NCBI GenBank assembly: GCA_015229045.1
Contig: JADGCJ010000020.1
Span: 18,843 to 36,994 of the forward strand
Length of the DNA stretch: 18,152 bases
Direction: 5' to 3'
Source: Magnetococcales bacterium
GTDB lineage: Bacteria; Pseudomonadota; Magnetococcia; Magnetococcales; DC0425bin3
In this document: positions 6,722 through 14,443 of the stretch, in pieces
How positions within the stretch are numbered: position 1 is the first letter of the stretch
How the letters are laid out: the number at the start of each line of letters is the position of its first letter
Position numbers and translations under genes: made by a program
Notes under the pieces: model-generated
What the model saw: the letters and a program-made list of their open reading frames with translations, nothing else
Told to the model about the DNA's origin: nothing
The model's database searches: none

Positions 6722-8571
6722 GCTTGTTACTCGACATGCTGCGGGAATTGGAAAAAAACGGGACGGGAGCCTCCTCCACTCCCGCCGTTCCAATCGAATC
6801 GGTGGTCGATCAAAGCACGAAGCAGCCTGTCGTTGTCGCCGGAATGGAACCGGAACCAACAACGCCTCCAAAACCGACATGGACCCTGGAGCCGGAACCA
6901 ACGACGCCCACGAAACCGGCGTGGACCCTGGAGCCGGAACCAACAACGCCTCCAAAACCGACATGGACCCTGGAGCCAGAACCAACGACGCCCACGAAAC
7001 CGGCGTGGACCCTGGAGCCGGAACCAACGACGCCCGCGAAACCAACATGGACCCTGGAGCCAGAACCAACGACACCCCCGAAACCGACATGGACCCTGGA
7101 GCCAGAACCAACAACGCCCCCGAAACCGACATGGACCCTGGAAGCGGAACCGGAACTGGAACCAGCGGACATGGATCGAGGGATGACTCCGGAACCAGGA
7201 ATCGAGCCGGAGTTGCGATTTGAGCCAAAGTTCGAGTCAGAGCCGGGGTTGAAGCTGGAACCGAGACTTCATTCGGTGCACGAGTCGCCACCGAGGATGG
7301 AAAGCGGATTGCCGGTCGAGTCGCAACCTGCCTCCCTGCATGACCCGCGGACCGTGGCAAACGAACAACGTCCCGAGCCGCAACCCGATCCACCACCTGT
7401 TCCGCGAACCATGGTGGACAGGCGGCGCCCCGAGTCACAACCCGATTCGCCACCTCCCCCTGCCACTCCGTCCGGCGATATACCAAGACGGTCCCGGGCC
7501 GACAAGCGGTTCTCCCTGCCACAGATCGGCAAACGGGTCTGGTTGCTGGGCGGCGGGATCGTTCTTTTATTCGGACTGGGAATGGGCATTTATTTCTACA
7601 TGGCGCTTGCCGAGGATGCGTCTCGGGGTGCCACGCCTGCCAGGAAAAGCCCGTCCCGGACCGCGACGCATCCTGCACCGCCTGCCGCCGCTCCCCCCGG
7701 TCCGGCTGCCGGAAAAACAGCGCCCGCCCCTCCCCCCGCACCCCCGGCACCTGCTCTGCAACAGCCTGTCAAGACACAGGAAAAAACCAAGGATCCGGAA
7801 CCGCCGATCGTTGTGCTTCAACCGCCAACACCCGCAGAGGCCGCGCCCTCACGCATGACCTCGCGGTCGATGAACAACCCTCCGGATCCCCCCTCCAGGG
7901 AAGACAACCCGGAAAAGAAGGGTGCATCGAGGGCGTCCTCTCCAAAAAAGAACTCCTCTCCCGCCAAGACACCTCCGGTGTACGTTGAGTCGGCAACCCC
8001 TCTGCAACGGGGGCGCAAGGCCTTCTTGAGCGGCGATCTGATCACGGCAAAAAGAGAGTTCGAGCTGGTGCTGCGCAGCGAACCCCACAACCACTCCGCC
8101 ATGGCCGGTCTGGCGTCCATTGCCATCCGCAACAACAAACCGGAGCTGGCGCGCACCATTTACCAGAGCATTTTGCAGGAGAATCCACGCCACTCCCTGG
8201 CCATCGCAGCCCTGGTTTCATTGAACGGCAGTGCCGACCCGGCACAGATCGAAAGCAGGTTGCAGCAACTGATGCGTGACACGCCCAATGAGGCCTCTCT
8301 CTACTTTGCCCTGGGCAACGTCTACGTGGAACAGAACAACTGGTCGGAGGCCCAAAGCGCCTTTTTCAATGCCTACCGACTGGAACCGGATAACCCGGAC
8401 ATATTGTTGAATCTGGCCGTCAGTCTGGATCACCTGGCCCAGGAGCGTGCCGCGCTGCGCTTTTATCGGGATGCGATCAAGCTCATGGAGTTGCGGGGCG
8501 GGGCAGGTTTTGACATTCGGAACGTCCAACACCGCATCACCGTTTTGGAACAGCGTGTCAAAGAGTCATGA
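6718..8571 (+). CDS. MshN/GspB-like inner-membrane TPR protein with 14-residue repeats
   Basis: The N terminus (MSLLLDMLRELEKN) resembles the start of MshN and GspB/ExeB proteins of pilus and secretion systems. Residues 44-141 are seven tandem copies of a 14-residue Pro/Glu/Thr unit (EPEPTTPPKPTWTL and variants), followed by further Glu/Pro-rich sequence. A single transmembrane helix lies at about 274-298, which would leave the repeat region in the cytoplasm. A Pro/Ala-rich linker leads to a C-terminal domain (about 420-617) with TPR-like helices, for example YVEQNNWSEAQSAF and the LEPDNPDILLNLA segment, expected in the periplasm. The protein probably helps assemble or anchor the secretin, as TPR partners do in related systems. 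Start and stop overlap the neighbours by 4 bp on each side. At 617 residues it is longer than typical MshN, mostly because of the repeat and linker. Confidence 0.75.
   Translation: MSLLLDMLRELEKNGTGASSTPAVPIESVVDQSTKQPVVVAGMEPEPTTPPKPTWTLEPEPTTPTKPAWTLEPEPTTPPKPTWTLEPEPTTPTKPAWTLEPEPTTPAKPTWTLEPEPTTPPKPTWTLEPEPTTPPKPTWTLEAEPELEPADMDRGMTPEPGIEPELRFEPKFESEPGLKLEPRLHSVHESPPRMESGLPVESQPASLHDPRTVANEQRPEPQPDPPPVPRTMVDRRRPESQPDSPPPPATPSGDIPRRSRADKRFSLPQIGKRVWLLGGGIVLLFGLGMGIYFYMALAEDASRGATPARKSPSRTATHPAPPAAAPPGPAAGKTAPAPPPAPPAPALQQPVKTQEKTKDPEPPIVVLQPPTPAEAAPSRMTSRSMNNPPDPPSREDNPEKKGASRASSPKKNSSPAKTPPVYVESATPLQRGRKAFLSGDLITAKREFELVLRSEPHNHSAMAGLASIAIRNNKPELARTIYQSILQENPRHSLAIAALVSLNGSADPAQIESRLQQLMRDTPNEASLYFALGNVYVEQNNWSEAQSAFFNAYRLEPDNPDILLNLAVSLDHLAQERAALRFYRDAIKLMELRGGAGFDIRNVQHRITVLEQRVKES
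6847..7140 (+). repeat. Seven tandem 42-bp units (14-residue coding repeat)
   Basis: Seven exact-length 42-bp units run without gaps at 6847, 6889, 6931, 6973, 7015, 7057 and 7099. Units 1 and 3 encode the same PPKPT version and units 2 and 4 the same TKPAW version, so the first four form an 84-bp higher-order pair. Unit 5 has AKPT and units 6-7 have PPKPT. The unit length keeps the reading frame, so copy number can change without breaking the gene. Confidence 0.95.
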
Positions 8572-10289
8572 CCACCCCTTCGCCTCTCACGCAAAAACGT
8601 CGGCGACTGGGTGATCTCCTTCTGGAAGCGGATCTGATCACCCAGGACAAGCTGGCCATCGCCCTTACCGAACAAAAGAAAACCGATGAGCAGTTGGGTC
8701 GCATCATCGTCAAGCTCGGGTTTGTTCCGGAGCAGGTGATGCGGGATCTGCTCGGCAGTGCCCTGGGGCAGGCCAGCATCGATCTGGACAACACCAAACT
8801 CGATCCCCGGGTTCTGGCCATGGTGCCCAAGAAACTGGTGGAACGCCATCAGGCGATCCCGGTGGATTGGGACGATCAGTCCGCCACCCTCACCCTGGCC
8901 ATGTCCGATACCCAGGATGTGGCGGTGATCGACAAGATCCAGGCCAACATCCACGCCGGGATTGTCATCAAGACCGTTCTGGCCGGACAGTCCGAGATTG
9001 CCCGTACCATCCAGAAATATTACGGGACCGAAATCTCCATGGAGGGCATTCTCCGGGAGCTGGAAACCGGCACGATCGACCTGGAAACCCTCTCCACGGA
9101 TCAGGGAGGGCAGTTCAGTCATCCCATGGTCCGTCTGGTGGATATGCTGCTCACCGATGCTGTCCATCGCGAGGCGTCCGATATTCACATCGAGCCGGAA
9201 ATGGGTTTCGTGCGCATTCGTTACCGCATGGACGGCGTCTTGTCCGATGTGCGCAATCTGCACCGCGACTATCTTTCCGGACTGGTGGTTCGCATCAAGG
9301 TATTGTCGGGCATGAACATCGCCGAGACCCGTGCCCCCCAGGATGGCCGTTTTTCCCTCAATATCGCCACCCGGATGATTGACTTTCGCGTTGCCTCGCA
9401 GCCCACGACTTTTGGCGAAAACCTGGTGTTGCGGGTTCTGGACCGCAACAAGGGAATCGTGCGTCTGGAGGATCTGGGGCTCTCCAATCAAACCCTGATC
9501 ACTCTCAAACTCATGATGGCCAGACCGGAAGGGATCATTCTGGTCACCGGGCCTACGGGCAGCGGCAAGACCACCACTCTGTACTCCATGTTGAGCTTCC
9601 TCAATACCGAACAGGTCAACATCATGACCCTGGAGGACCCGGTGGAGTATCCCATGCAGATGGTGCGACAAACCACCGTCAATCCGGCGGCCAATCTGGA
9701 TTTTGCCAATGGGATTCGTTCCATGTTGCGTCAGGATCCGGACATCATTCTCGTCGGTGAAATCCGCGATCAGGATACGGCCCAGATGGCCTTGCGGGCG
9801 GCCATGACCGGCCATCAGGTATTCAGTACCCTGCACACCAACTCGGCATTGGGGGTCTTTCCGCGTCTGCTCGACATAGGTGTCAGCGCGGAAATCCTCT
9901 CTGGCAACATCATCGGCATTCTCAGTCAGCGACTGATCCGGCGACTCTGCCCCGCCTGCAAGAAACCCAAGGAGCCGAATCATCTGGAGCGTCGCCTGCT
10001 CGGGCTCGGACCGGATCAATCCATCCTGATCTATACGGCGGTCGGTTGTGCCAGGTGTCAGAACGTCGGCTTCAAGGGGCGCATGACCGTCATGGAGGCC
10101 ATCCGCATGGATGACGACTTCGATGAAGTGATCGAAAAGGGGGCGGCCAAAACCGCCATTCTCCAACTGGCACGCAAGAAAGGCATCCCGTCCATTGCCG
10201 AGGATGGCATCCGCCGGGTCGTCAACGGCAGCACCAGCCTGGAAGAGATCACACGGGTTCTCGATCTTTCCAAACGGCTTGAAGGTTGA
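8568..10289 (+). CDS. mshE: Pilus assembly ATPase MshE (GspE/PilB family)
   Basis: This 573-residue protein is a complete type II/IV assembly ATPase. The N-terminal domain (about 10-150) begins RRRLGDLLLEADLI and is the GspE-N/MshEN type that contacts the platform and, in several MshE/PilB proteins, binds cyclic-di-GMP. The ATPase core has the Walker A motif GPTGSGKTT at 328-336 (Lys334), the Asp box TLEDPVEYP, the Walker B region with Glu398 in DIILVGEIRD (392-401), and a His box GHQVFSTLHTN. A zinc site is formed by Cys461/Cys464 and Cys494/Cys497. It would hydrolyse ATP at the inner membrane to drive pilin polymerisation. Its ATG overlaps the previous stop (ATGA). A 23-bp duplication spans its stop codon. 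All key residues are intact. The absence of a PilT-like gene in the window means retraction cannot be inferred. Confidence 0.9.
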   Translation: MTTPSPLTQKRRRLGDLLLEADLITQDKLAIALTEQKKTDEQLGRIIVKLGFVPEQVMRDLLGSALGQASIDLDNTKLDPRVLAMVPKKLVERHQAIPVDWDDQSATLTLAMSDTQDVAVIDKIQANIHAGIVIKTVLAGQSEIARTIQKYYGTEISMEGILRELETGTIDLETLSTDQGGQFSHPMVRLVDMLLTDAVHREASDIHIEPEMGFVRIRYRMDGVLSDVRNLHRDYLSGLVVRIKVLSGMNIAETRAPQDGRFSLNIATRMIDFRVASQPTTFGENLVLRVLDRNKGIVRLEDLGLSNQTLITLKLMMARPEGIILVTGPTGSGKTTTLYSMLSFLNTEQVNIMTLEDPVEYPMQMVRQTTVNPAANLDFANGIRSMLRQDPDIILVGEIRDQDTAQMALRAAMTGHQVFSTLHTNSALGVFPRLLDIGVSAEILSGNIIGILSQRLIRRLCPACKKPKEPNHLERRLLGLGPDQSILIYTAVGCARCQNVGFKGRMTVMEAIRMDDDFDEVIEKGAAKTAILQLARKKGIPSIAEDGIRRVVNGSTSLEEITRVLDLSKRLEG

Positions 10290-10327
10290 TCCTGAGACAT
10301 GTTAAAGGTTGATCCTGAGGCATGTTG
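10282..10327. repeat. 23-bp direct duplication across the mshE stop codon
   Basis: AAGGTTGATCCTGAGACATG is repeated 23 bp later as AAGGTTGATCCTGAGGCATG; copies lie at 10282-10304 and 10305-10327 and differ at two positions by eye. The first copy contains the last codons and the TGA stop of mshE. It sits in the largest gap (10290-10414) of the otherwise packed operon, just before the paralogous ATPase gene. Confidence 0.85.
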
Positions 10328-10414
10328 ATTGTGGACTGCAAACAGCTCTTTTTACCCTGTCATTGACCTGAAACGACCCGACAACGGAAACATGGATCAC
10401 GGGTGTGATTGAAG

Positions 10415-13156
10415 ATGATGCAAAACAGAGTGTCACGGTTGCAAACAATCCTGAAGAATAATCTCCTGAAAAATAAATTATTGATGATTATCAATGACAA
10501 GAGCGTTTCCATGCTTGTCTGGGATCGGGACCGTTTTGGTGAATGCGCGGTTTTTGCCAACTCCGCACAGGGGCTGCTGGACGGCACGCGGTACCTCGAA
10601 CAGAACCCGTCGACCGGGCCGGTCTATCTCCTGGCCGATATTCAGGAAGAGGAGCTGCATCGGGAAGTTTTGCCCCGCATGATGGGAAGCAACCGCCGTG
10701 ACATGATCAAACGGCGTCTGCACCGCCTGTTTCGGGCCACGCCCTATTGTCTGGCGGAGTCCCAGGGCCGGAATCAACCTGGATCCGAACGGGTTTTGTT
10801 TTGCGGATTGATTCAATTCAACCTGATTCAGCCCTGGGTCCACCTGCTGCGGCAGCACAACCGGATCATCTCCGGATTGTGGTCGGTCTCCCTGCTGAGT
10901 CGTGACCTGTTGCATCGCGCCACTCCGCTGCGCATCACCAACGCCCTGCTGGTCCACTTCAATACCGATAGTCAGCGGCAGACCAGCTTTCATGAGGGCC
11001 GGACCATCCTGAGTCGCATGATTCCCGGCATGCCGCAAAGCCCCCAGATGATCGCGGCTGCGGTCGTCAACGAAGTCGACAAGACCCGCATGTACCTGGC
11101 CAGCCTGCGTCTGGTTCCCAGGGAGTCCCCTCTGCACGCCTTCATTCTCTGTCCCGACACCCTGACAGAGGCCCTTGCCATGCACCTTGCCGAGATCCGG
11201 GACGCCCAGGTGACGTTCCACCTGCTCAAGGCCGGGGAGGTCGCGCAGCAGATCGGGATGCACGCCACCCCGGAAGGGAGTGACACCAACCTCTTTTTTG
11301 GTCATCTCCTTCTCAGCTCCTGGATCAGGGCCTCCCGCTACCCTCTGCCGGAGGTCGACTCCTGGATGGCCTGGCTCTCCGCCCGGCTCCCTGCCCGGCT
11401 CTCCGCCTGGCTGGATGCACGACCGGCACCCATCGACGATGCAGCCGAGATGGTTGCCCAGCCTGTCCGGCGATTGGGCGACCTGCTGGTGGAAAAAGGG
11501 GCCATCTCCGCCGATCAGTTGGCCATCGCCTTGAATGAACAAGGTCGCAGCCAGCAACCTCTGGGCAAGGTTCTGGTGACGCTGGGATTTTTGACCGAGC
11601 TGCGCATGCGCGACCTGCTGGGAGGCATTCTGCATCAGGAGAGCATCGATTTGAGCCGCGAGCCGATGGACCAGGAAGCGGCAAAAATTGTCCCGAAAGA
11701 GTTTGCCAGGCGTCACGGTGTCATACCCATCTCCTGGAGTCCGGAACAGAAGCATCTGGTCGTGGCCATGGCCAACACCCTGGACATGGCCACCCTGGAC
11801 CGCCTGCTGGCGCGTCTGCCGCCCGGAACCACCATCGACTCGAAACTGGCCACCGAAAGCGAGGTCATCAGGGCGCTCGACCGGATGTACGGCTTTGAAC
11901 TCTCGGTGGATGGCATCTTGCACGAAATCGAAAGCGGCGAAGTGGATCTGGAGAGCCTCCCCAACCGGGCTGGCGAGTTCAGCCATCCGGTGGTGCGTCT
12001 GGTCCATGCCCTGCTGGTGGACGCCATCAAACGCGAAGCCTCCGACATACACTTCGGTCCCATGGCCGGATTTGTGCAGATTCGTTACCGCATGGATGGC
12101 GTGTTGTATCCGGTGCGCTCCCTGCATCAAAAATTCCAGGCTGCTCTCACGGTGCGCCTCAAGGTCATGTGCGGGATGGATATCGCAGAGACCCGCCTGC
12201 CGCAGGATGGCCACTTCTCGATGACCCTGGGGGCCTCCGTCATCGACTTTCGTGCCTCCACCCAGCCCACCATTCATGGTGAAAACATTGTCCTGCGCAT
12301 CCTGGACCGGGCAAGACGGATCGTGGCCCTGGACGTGCTGGGTCTCTCCACACACAATCAACGCTGCATCGACCACATGATGGGCTGTCCCGAAGGGATC
12401 ATTCTGGTCACCGGCCCCACGGGCAGCGGCAAGACGACCACGCTCTACTCCATGATCTCCTCCCTGAACGCCATCGAGCGCAACATCATGACCCAGGAAG
12501 ATCCCGTGGAGTTTCCCATGCCCTTCATTTTGCAGACGTCGGTCAACGAGGCGATCCAGCTCGACTTTGCCTCGGGCATTCGCTCCATCCTGCGCCAGGA
12601 TCCCGATATCATTCTGGTGGGTGAAATCCGTGACATGGAAACCGCCCAGATGGCCCTGCGTGCAGCCATGACCGGCCACCAGGTCTACAGCACCCTGCAC
12701 ACCAACTCCGCTTTGGGCGCCATTCCCCGTCTGCTCAACATGGGACTCGAACCCCACACCCTGGCCGGCAACATCATCGGTGTGCTGGCGCAACGCCTGG
12801 TGCGGCGCTTGTGTCCCGCCTGCAAACGTCCCCAGCCCCTGGATCAGGAGGTGCGCGAGACGCTGCGCTTGTCGGACGAGGCGCAGGTGGAAGTCACCTC
12901 CATCTATCAGCCCGTGGGATGCCCGGCCTGCGGCGAAACCGGCTTCAAAGGGCGGCTGTGTGTCATGGAAGCCTTGATCGCCGACGACGAGTTCCACGAC
13001 CTGATCTCGCGCAGCGCCCACCCGGTGGAGTTTCGGCAGGCGGCAAAGAGCAAGGGTTTCGTGACCATGTGGGAGGATGGCGTGCGCCACGTCCTTCGCG
13101 GCGACACCAGCATGGGTGAAATCACCAGAATCCTGGGTCGATCGGTCATGCACTGA
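10415..13156 (+). CDS. PilM/GspL-like domain fused to a second MshE-type ATPase
   Basis: From the ATG at 10415 this protein has 913 residues and joins two modules. Residues about 22-325 form a domain homologous to the N-terminal part of the protein at 14444-16018. Shared blocks are FGE..VF near the start, an EEEL...PR segment, a conserved R..RL.R.TP segment, VLF.GL...PW, a GLWS..LL block and RQT....G...SR. In that paralogue the domain precedes a transmembrane helix and resembles the PilM/GspL platform proteins. A linker rich in ARL/AWL repeats leads to a complete ATPase from about 352 (RRLGDLLVEKG): Walker A GPTGSGKTT at 667 (Lys673), TQEDPVEFP, Walker B with Glu737, the His box, and Cys800/803 and Cys836/839. 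No transmembrane helix is seen, so it is cytoplasmic. TTG 10409 and ATG 10484 are alternative starts; the latter would remove part of the first strand. The fusion is continuous, without frameshift signs. Confidence 0.85.
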   Translation: MMQNRVSRLQTILKNNLLKNKLLMIINDKSVSMLVWDRDRFGECAVFANSAQGLLDGTRYLEQNPSTGPVYLLADIQEEELHREVLPRMMGSNRRDMIKRRLHRLFRATPYCLAESQGRNQPGSERVLFCGLIQFNLIQPWVHLLRQHNRIISGLWSVSLLSRDLLHRATPLRITNALLVHFNTDSQRQTSFHEGRTILSRMIPGMPQSPQMIAAAVVNEVDKTRMYLASLRLVPRESPLHAFILCPDTLTEALAMHLAEIRDAQVTFHLLKAGEVAQQIGMHATPEGSDTNLFFGHLLLSSWIRASRYPLPEVDSWMAWLSARLPARLSAWLDARPAPIDDAAEMVAQPVRRLGDLLVEKGAISADQLAIALNEQGRSQQPLGKVLVTLGFLTELRMRDLLGGILHQESIDLSREPMDQEAAKIVPKEFARRHGVIPISWSPEQKHLVVAMANTLDMATLDRLLARLPPGTTIDSKLATESEVIRALDRMYGFELSVDGILHEIESGEVDLESLPNRAGEFSHPVVRLVHALLVDAIKREASDIHFGPMAGFVQIRYRMDGVLYPVRSLHQKFQAALTVRLKVMCGMDIAETRLPQDGHFSMTLGASVIDFRASTQPTIHGENIVLRILDRARRIVALDVLGLSTHNQRCIDHMMGCPEGIILVTGPTGSGKTTTLYSMISSLNAIERNIMTQEDPVEFPMPFILQTSVNEAIQLDFASGIRSILRQDPDIILVGEIRDMETAQMALRAAMTGHQVYSTLHTNSALGAIPRLLNMGLEPHTLAGNIIGVLAQRLVRRLCPACKRPQPLDQEVRETLRLSDEAQVEVTSIYQPVGCPACGETGFKGRLCVMEALIADDEFHDLISRSAHPVEFRQAAKSKGFVTMWEDGVRHVLRGDTSMGEITRILGRSVMH

Positions 13157-13225
13157 ACCCCTCCCCCGACAGGTTGTCCAGAAACATGAAAATGGCCGAG
13201 AAAAGCTGACCGACAAGGGAGCCTC

Positions 13226-14437
13226 ATGCCGAAATATTCGTACAAAGCGACTGACAGCAAAGGCAAAATTCAGAAAGGTTTCATCGAAGCCGCCAACCTG
13301 GATGACCTGGAACTGCGTCTGGACCGTCTGGAACTGATGCTGATCGGTCACAAGGTGATGACATCAGGCGGGCAAGGGGGCGGCGGTCGTTTCATGCGTC
13401 GCGGGGTGAGCCGCAAGGAGATCATCCTGTTCTGTTTTCACATGGAGCAGTTGACCCGCGCCGGCGTACCCATCCTGAAAGGTCTGGCCGATTTTCGGGA
13501 TGGAGTGGAGAATGTCCGTCTCAAGGAGGTGGCCGTCTCTCTGGTGGAAGATGTGGAGAGCGGCAAGACCCTCTCGGATGCCCTCTCCAGTCATGCGCAT
13601 ATTTTCGACCCCATCTTCGTGCAGCTCATCCTCATGGGGGAGCGTACCGGGCAGCTGGAAAACATCTTCCAGAGCCTTGCCGAATCCCTGAAATGGGAAG
13701 ACGAATTGATGGCCCAGGCCAAAAAAGTGATGGTCTATCCCACCGTCGTCGGTGTGTCGGTGCTTGCGCTGGTGCTGTTCATGATGATTTTTCTGGTTCC
13801 ACAACTGATGGAGTTCATCACCGGCATGGGCGACGAGCCACCCATGCACACGCGCGCGCTGATCGCCACATCCAACTTTGTCGTGACCTGGTGGCCCCTG
13901 CTGCTCTCCCTGCCGGTCGGCTTCCTGATGCTGATTCAATTCATCACCCGTGTCAGCAGACCAGCCCGCCTCAAGGTGGACAGCATCAAGTTGCGCCTGT
14001 GGCTGTTTGGCCCGTTGACCAGGAAAATCATTTTGGTACGCTTCGCCAACGCCTTTGCCTTGATGTACAAGGCCGGTATCACGGTGCTGGAGTGCCTGCG
14101 CATCAGCGAAGGACTGACGACCAATCTGGCCATTCAGGAGGCTTTGCAGCAGGCGCGCGCCCTGGTTTCCGAGGGCCAGGAGATCAGCGGCAGCTTTGCC
14201 CAGGTGAAGCTGTTTCCGTCCCTGGTGCTGAGCATGTTGCAGGTGGGAGAGTCCACCGGCGGACTGGATCGCTCCATGAAGAATGTCAGCTATTTCTTCG
14301 ACCGGGAGGTCAAGGAGACCATTGGCCGGATGGAGTCCCTGATCGAGCCGGTGTTGACCGTTCTTCTTGGCGGCATCATGGGCTGGGTGATTCTCTCGGT
14401 TCTGGGACCGATCTATGACCTGATCACAAAAATGTGA
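13226..14437 (+). CDS. mshG: Inner-membrane platform protein MshG (GspF/PilC family)
   Basis: At 403 residues this is the normal length for the family. The start (MPKYSYKATDSKGKIQKG) is the classic GspF/PilC opening, and AAGGGA at 13215-13220 gives a good ribosome site. Two GspF domains are seen, about 68-193 (FCFHMEQLTRAGVPIL, GERTGQLENIF) and about 272-395 (FANAFALMYKAGITVLE, GESTGGLDRSM). Transmembrane helices lie at about 168-192, 222-240 and 375-399. The protein sits in the inner membrane and is thought to be turned by the assembly ATPase to add pilin subunits. It follows both ATPase genes and precedes the membrane-anchored L-type gene by 6 bp. Nothing is missing or unusual in it. A GspF of a type II secretion system is the alternative name, but the secretin favours MSHA type. 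Confidence 0.92.
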   Translation: MPKYSYKATDSKGKIQKGFIEAANLDDLELRLDRLELMLIGHKVMTSGGQGGGGRFMRRGVSRKEIILFCFHMEQLTRAGVPILKGLADFRDGVENVRLKEVAVSLVEDVESGKTLSDALSSHAHIFDPIFVQLILMGERTGQLENIFQSLAESLKWEDELMAQAKKVMVYPTVVGVSVLALVLFMMIFLVPQLMEFITGMGDEPPMHTRALIATSNFVVTWWPLLLSLPVGFLMLIQFITRVSRPARLKVDSIKLRLWLFGPLTRKIILVRFANAFALMYKAGITVLECLRISEGLTTNLAIQEALQQARALVSEGQEISGSFAQVKLFPSLVLSMLQVGESTGGLDRSMKNVSYFFDREVKETIGRMESLIEPVLTVLLGGIMGWVILSVLGPIYDLITKM

Positions 14438-14443
14438 CACTCC

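Noticed and set aside
6716..7750. Antisense and alternate-frame open frames through the 42-bp repeats
   Set aside because: A repeat whose length is a multiple of three stays open in several frames at once; the plus-strand frame has the correct N terminus, membrane helix and TPR domain.
10480..10498. Fur box at the start of the fusion ATPase gene
   Set aside because: Only the central nine bases fit well; about 12 of 19 positions match overall and the site lies inside the most likely coding sequence.
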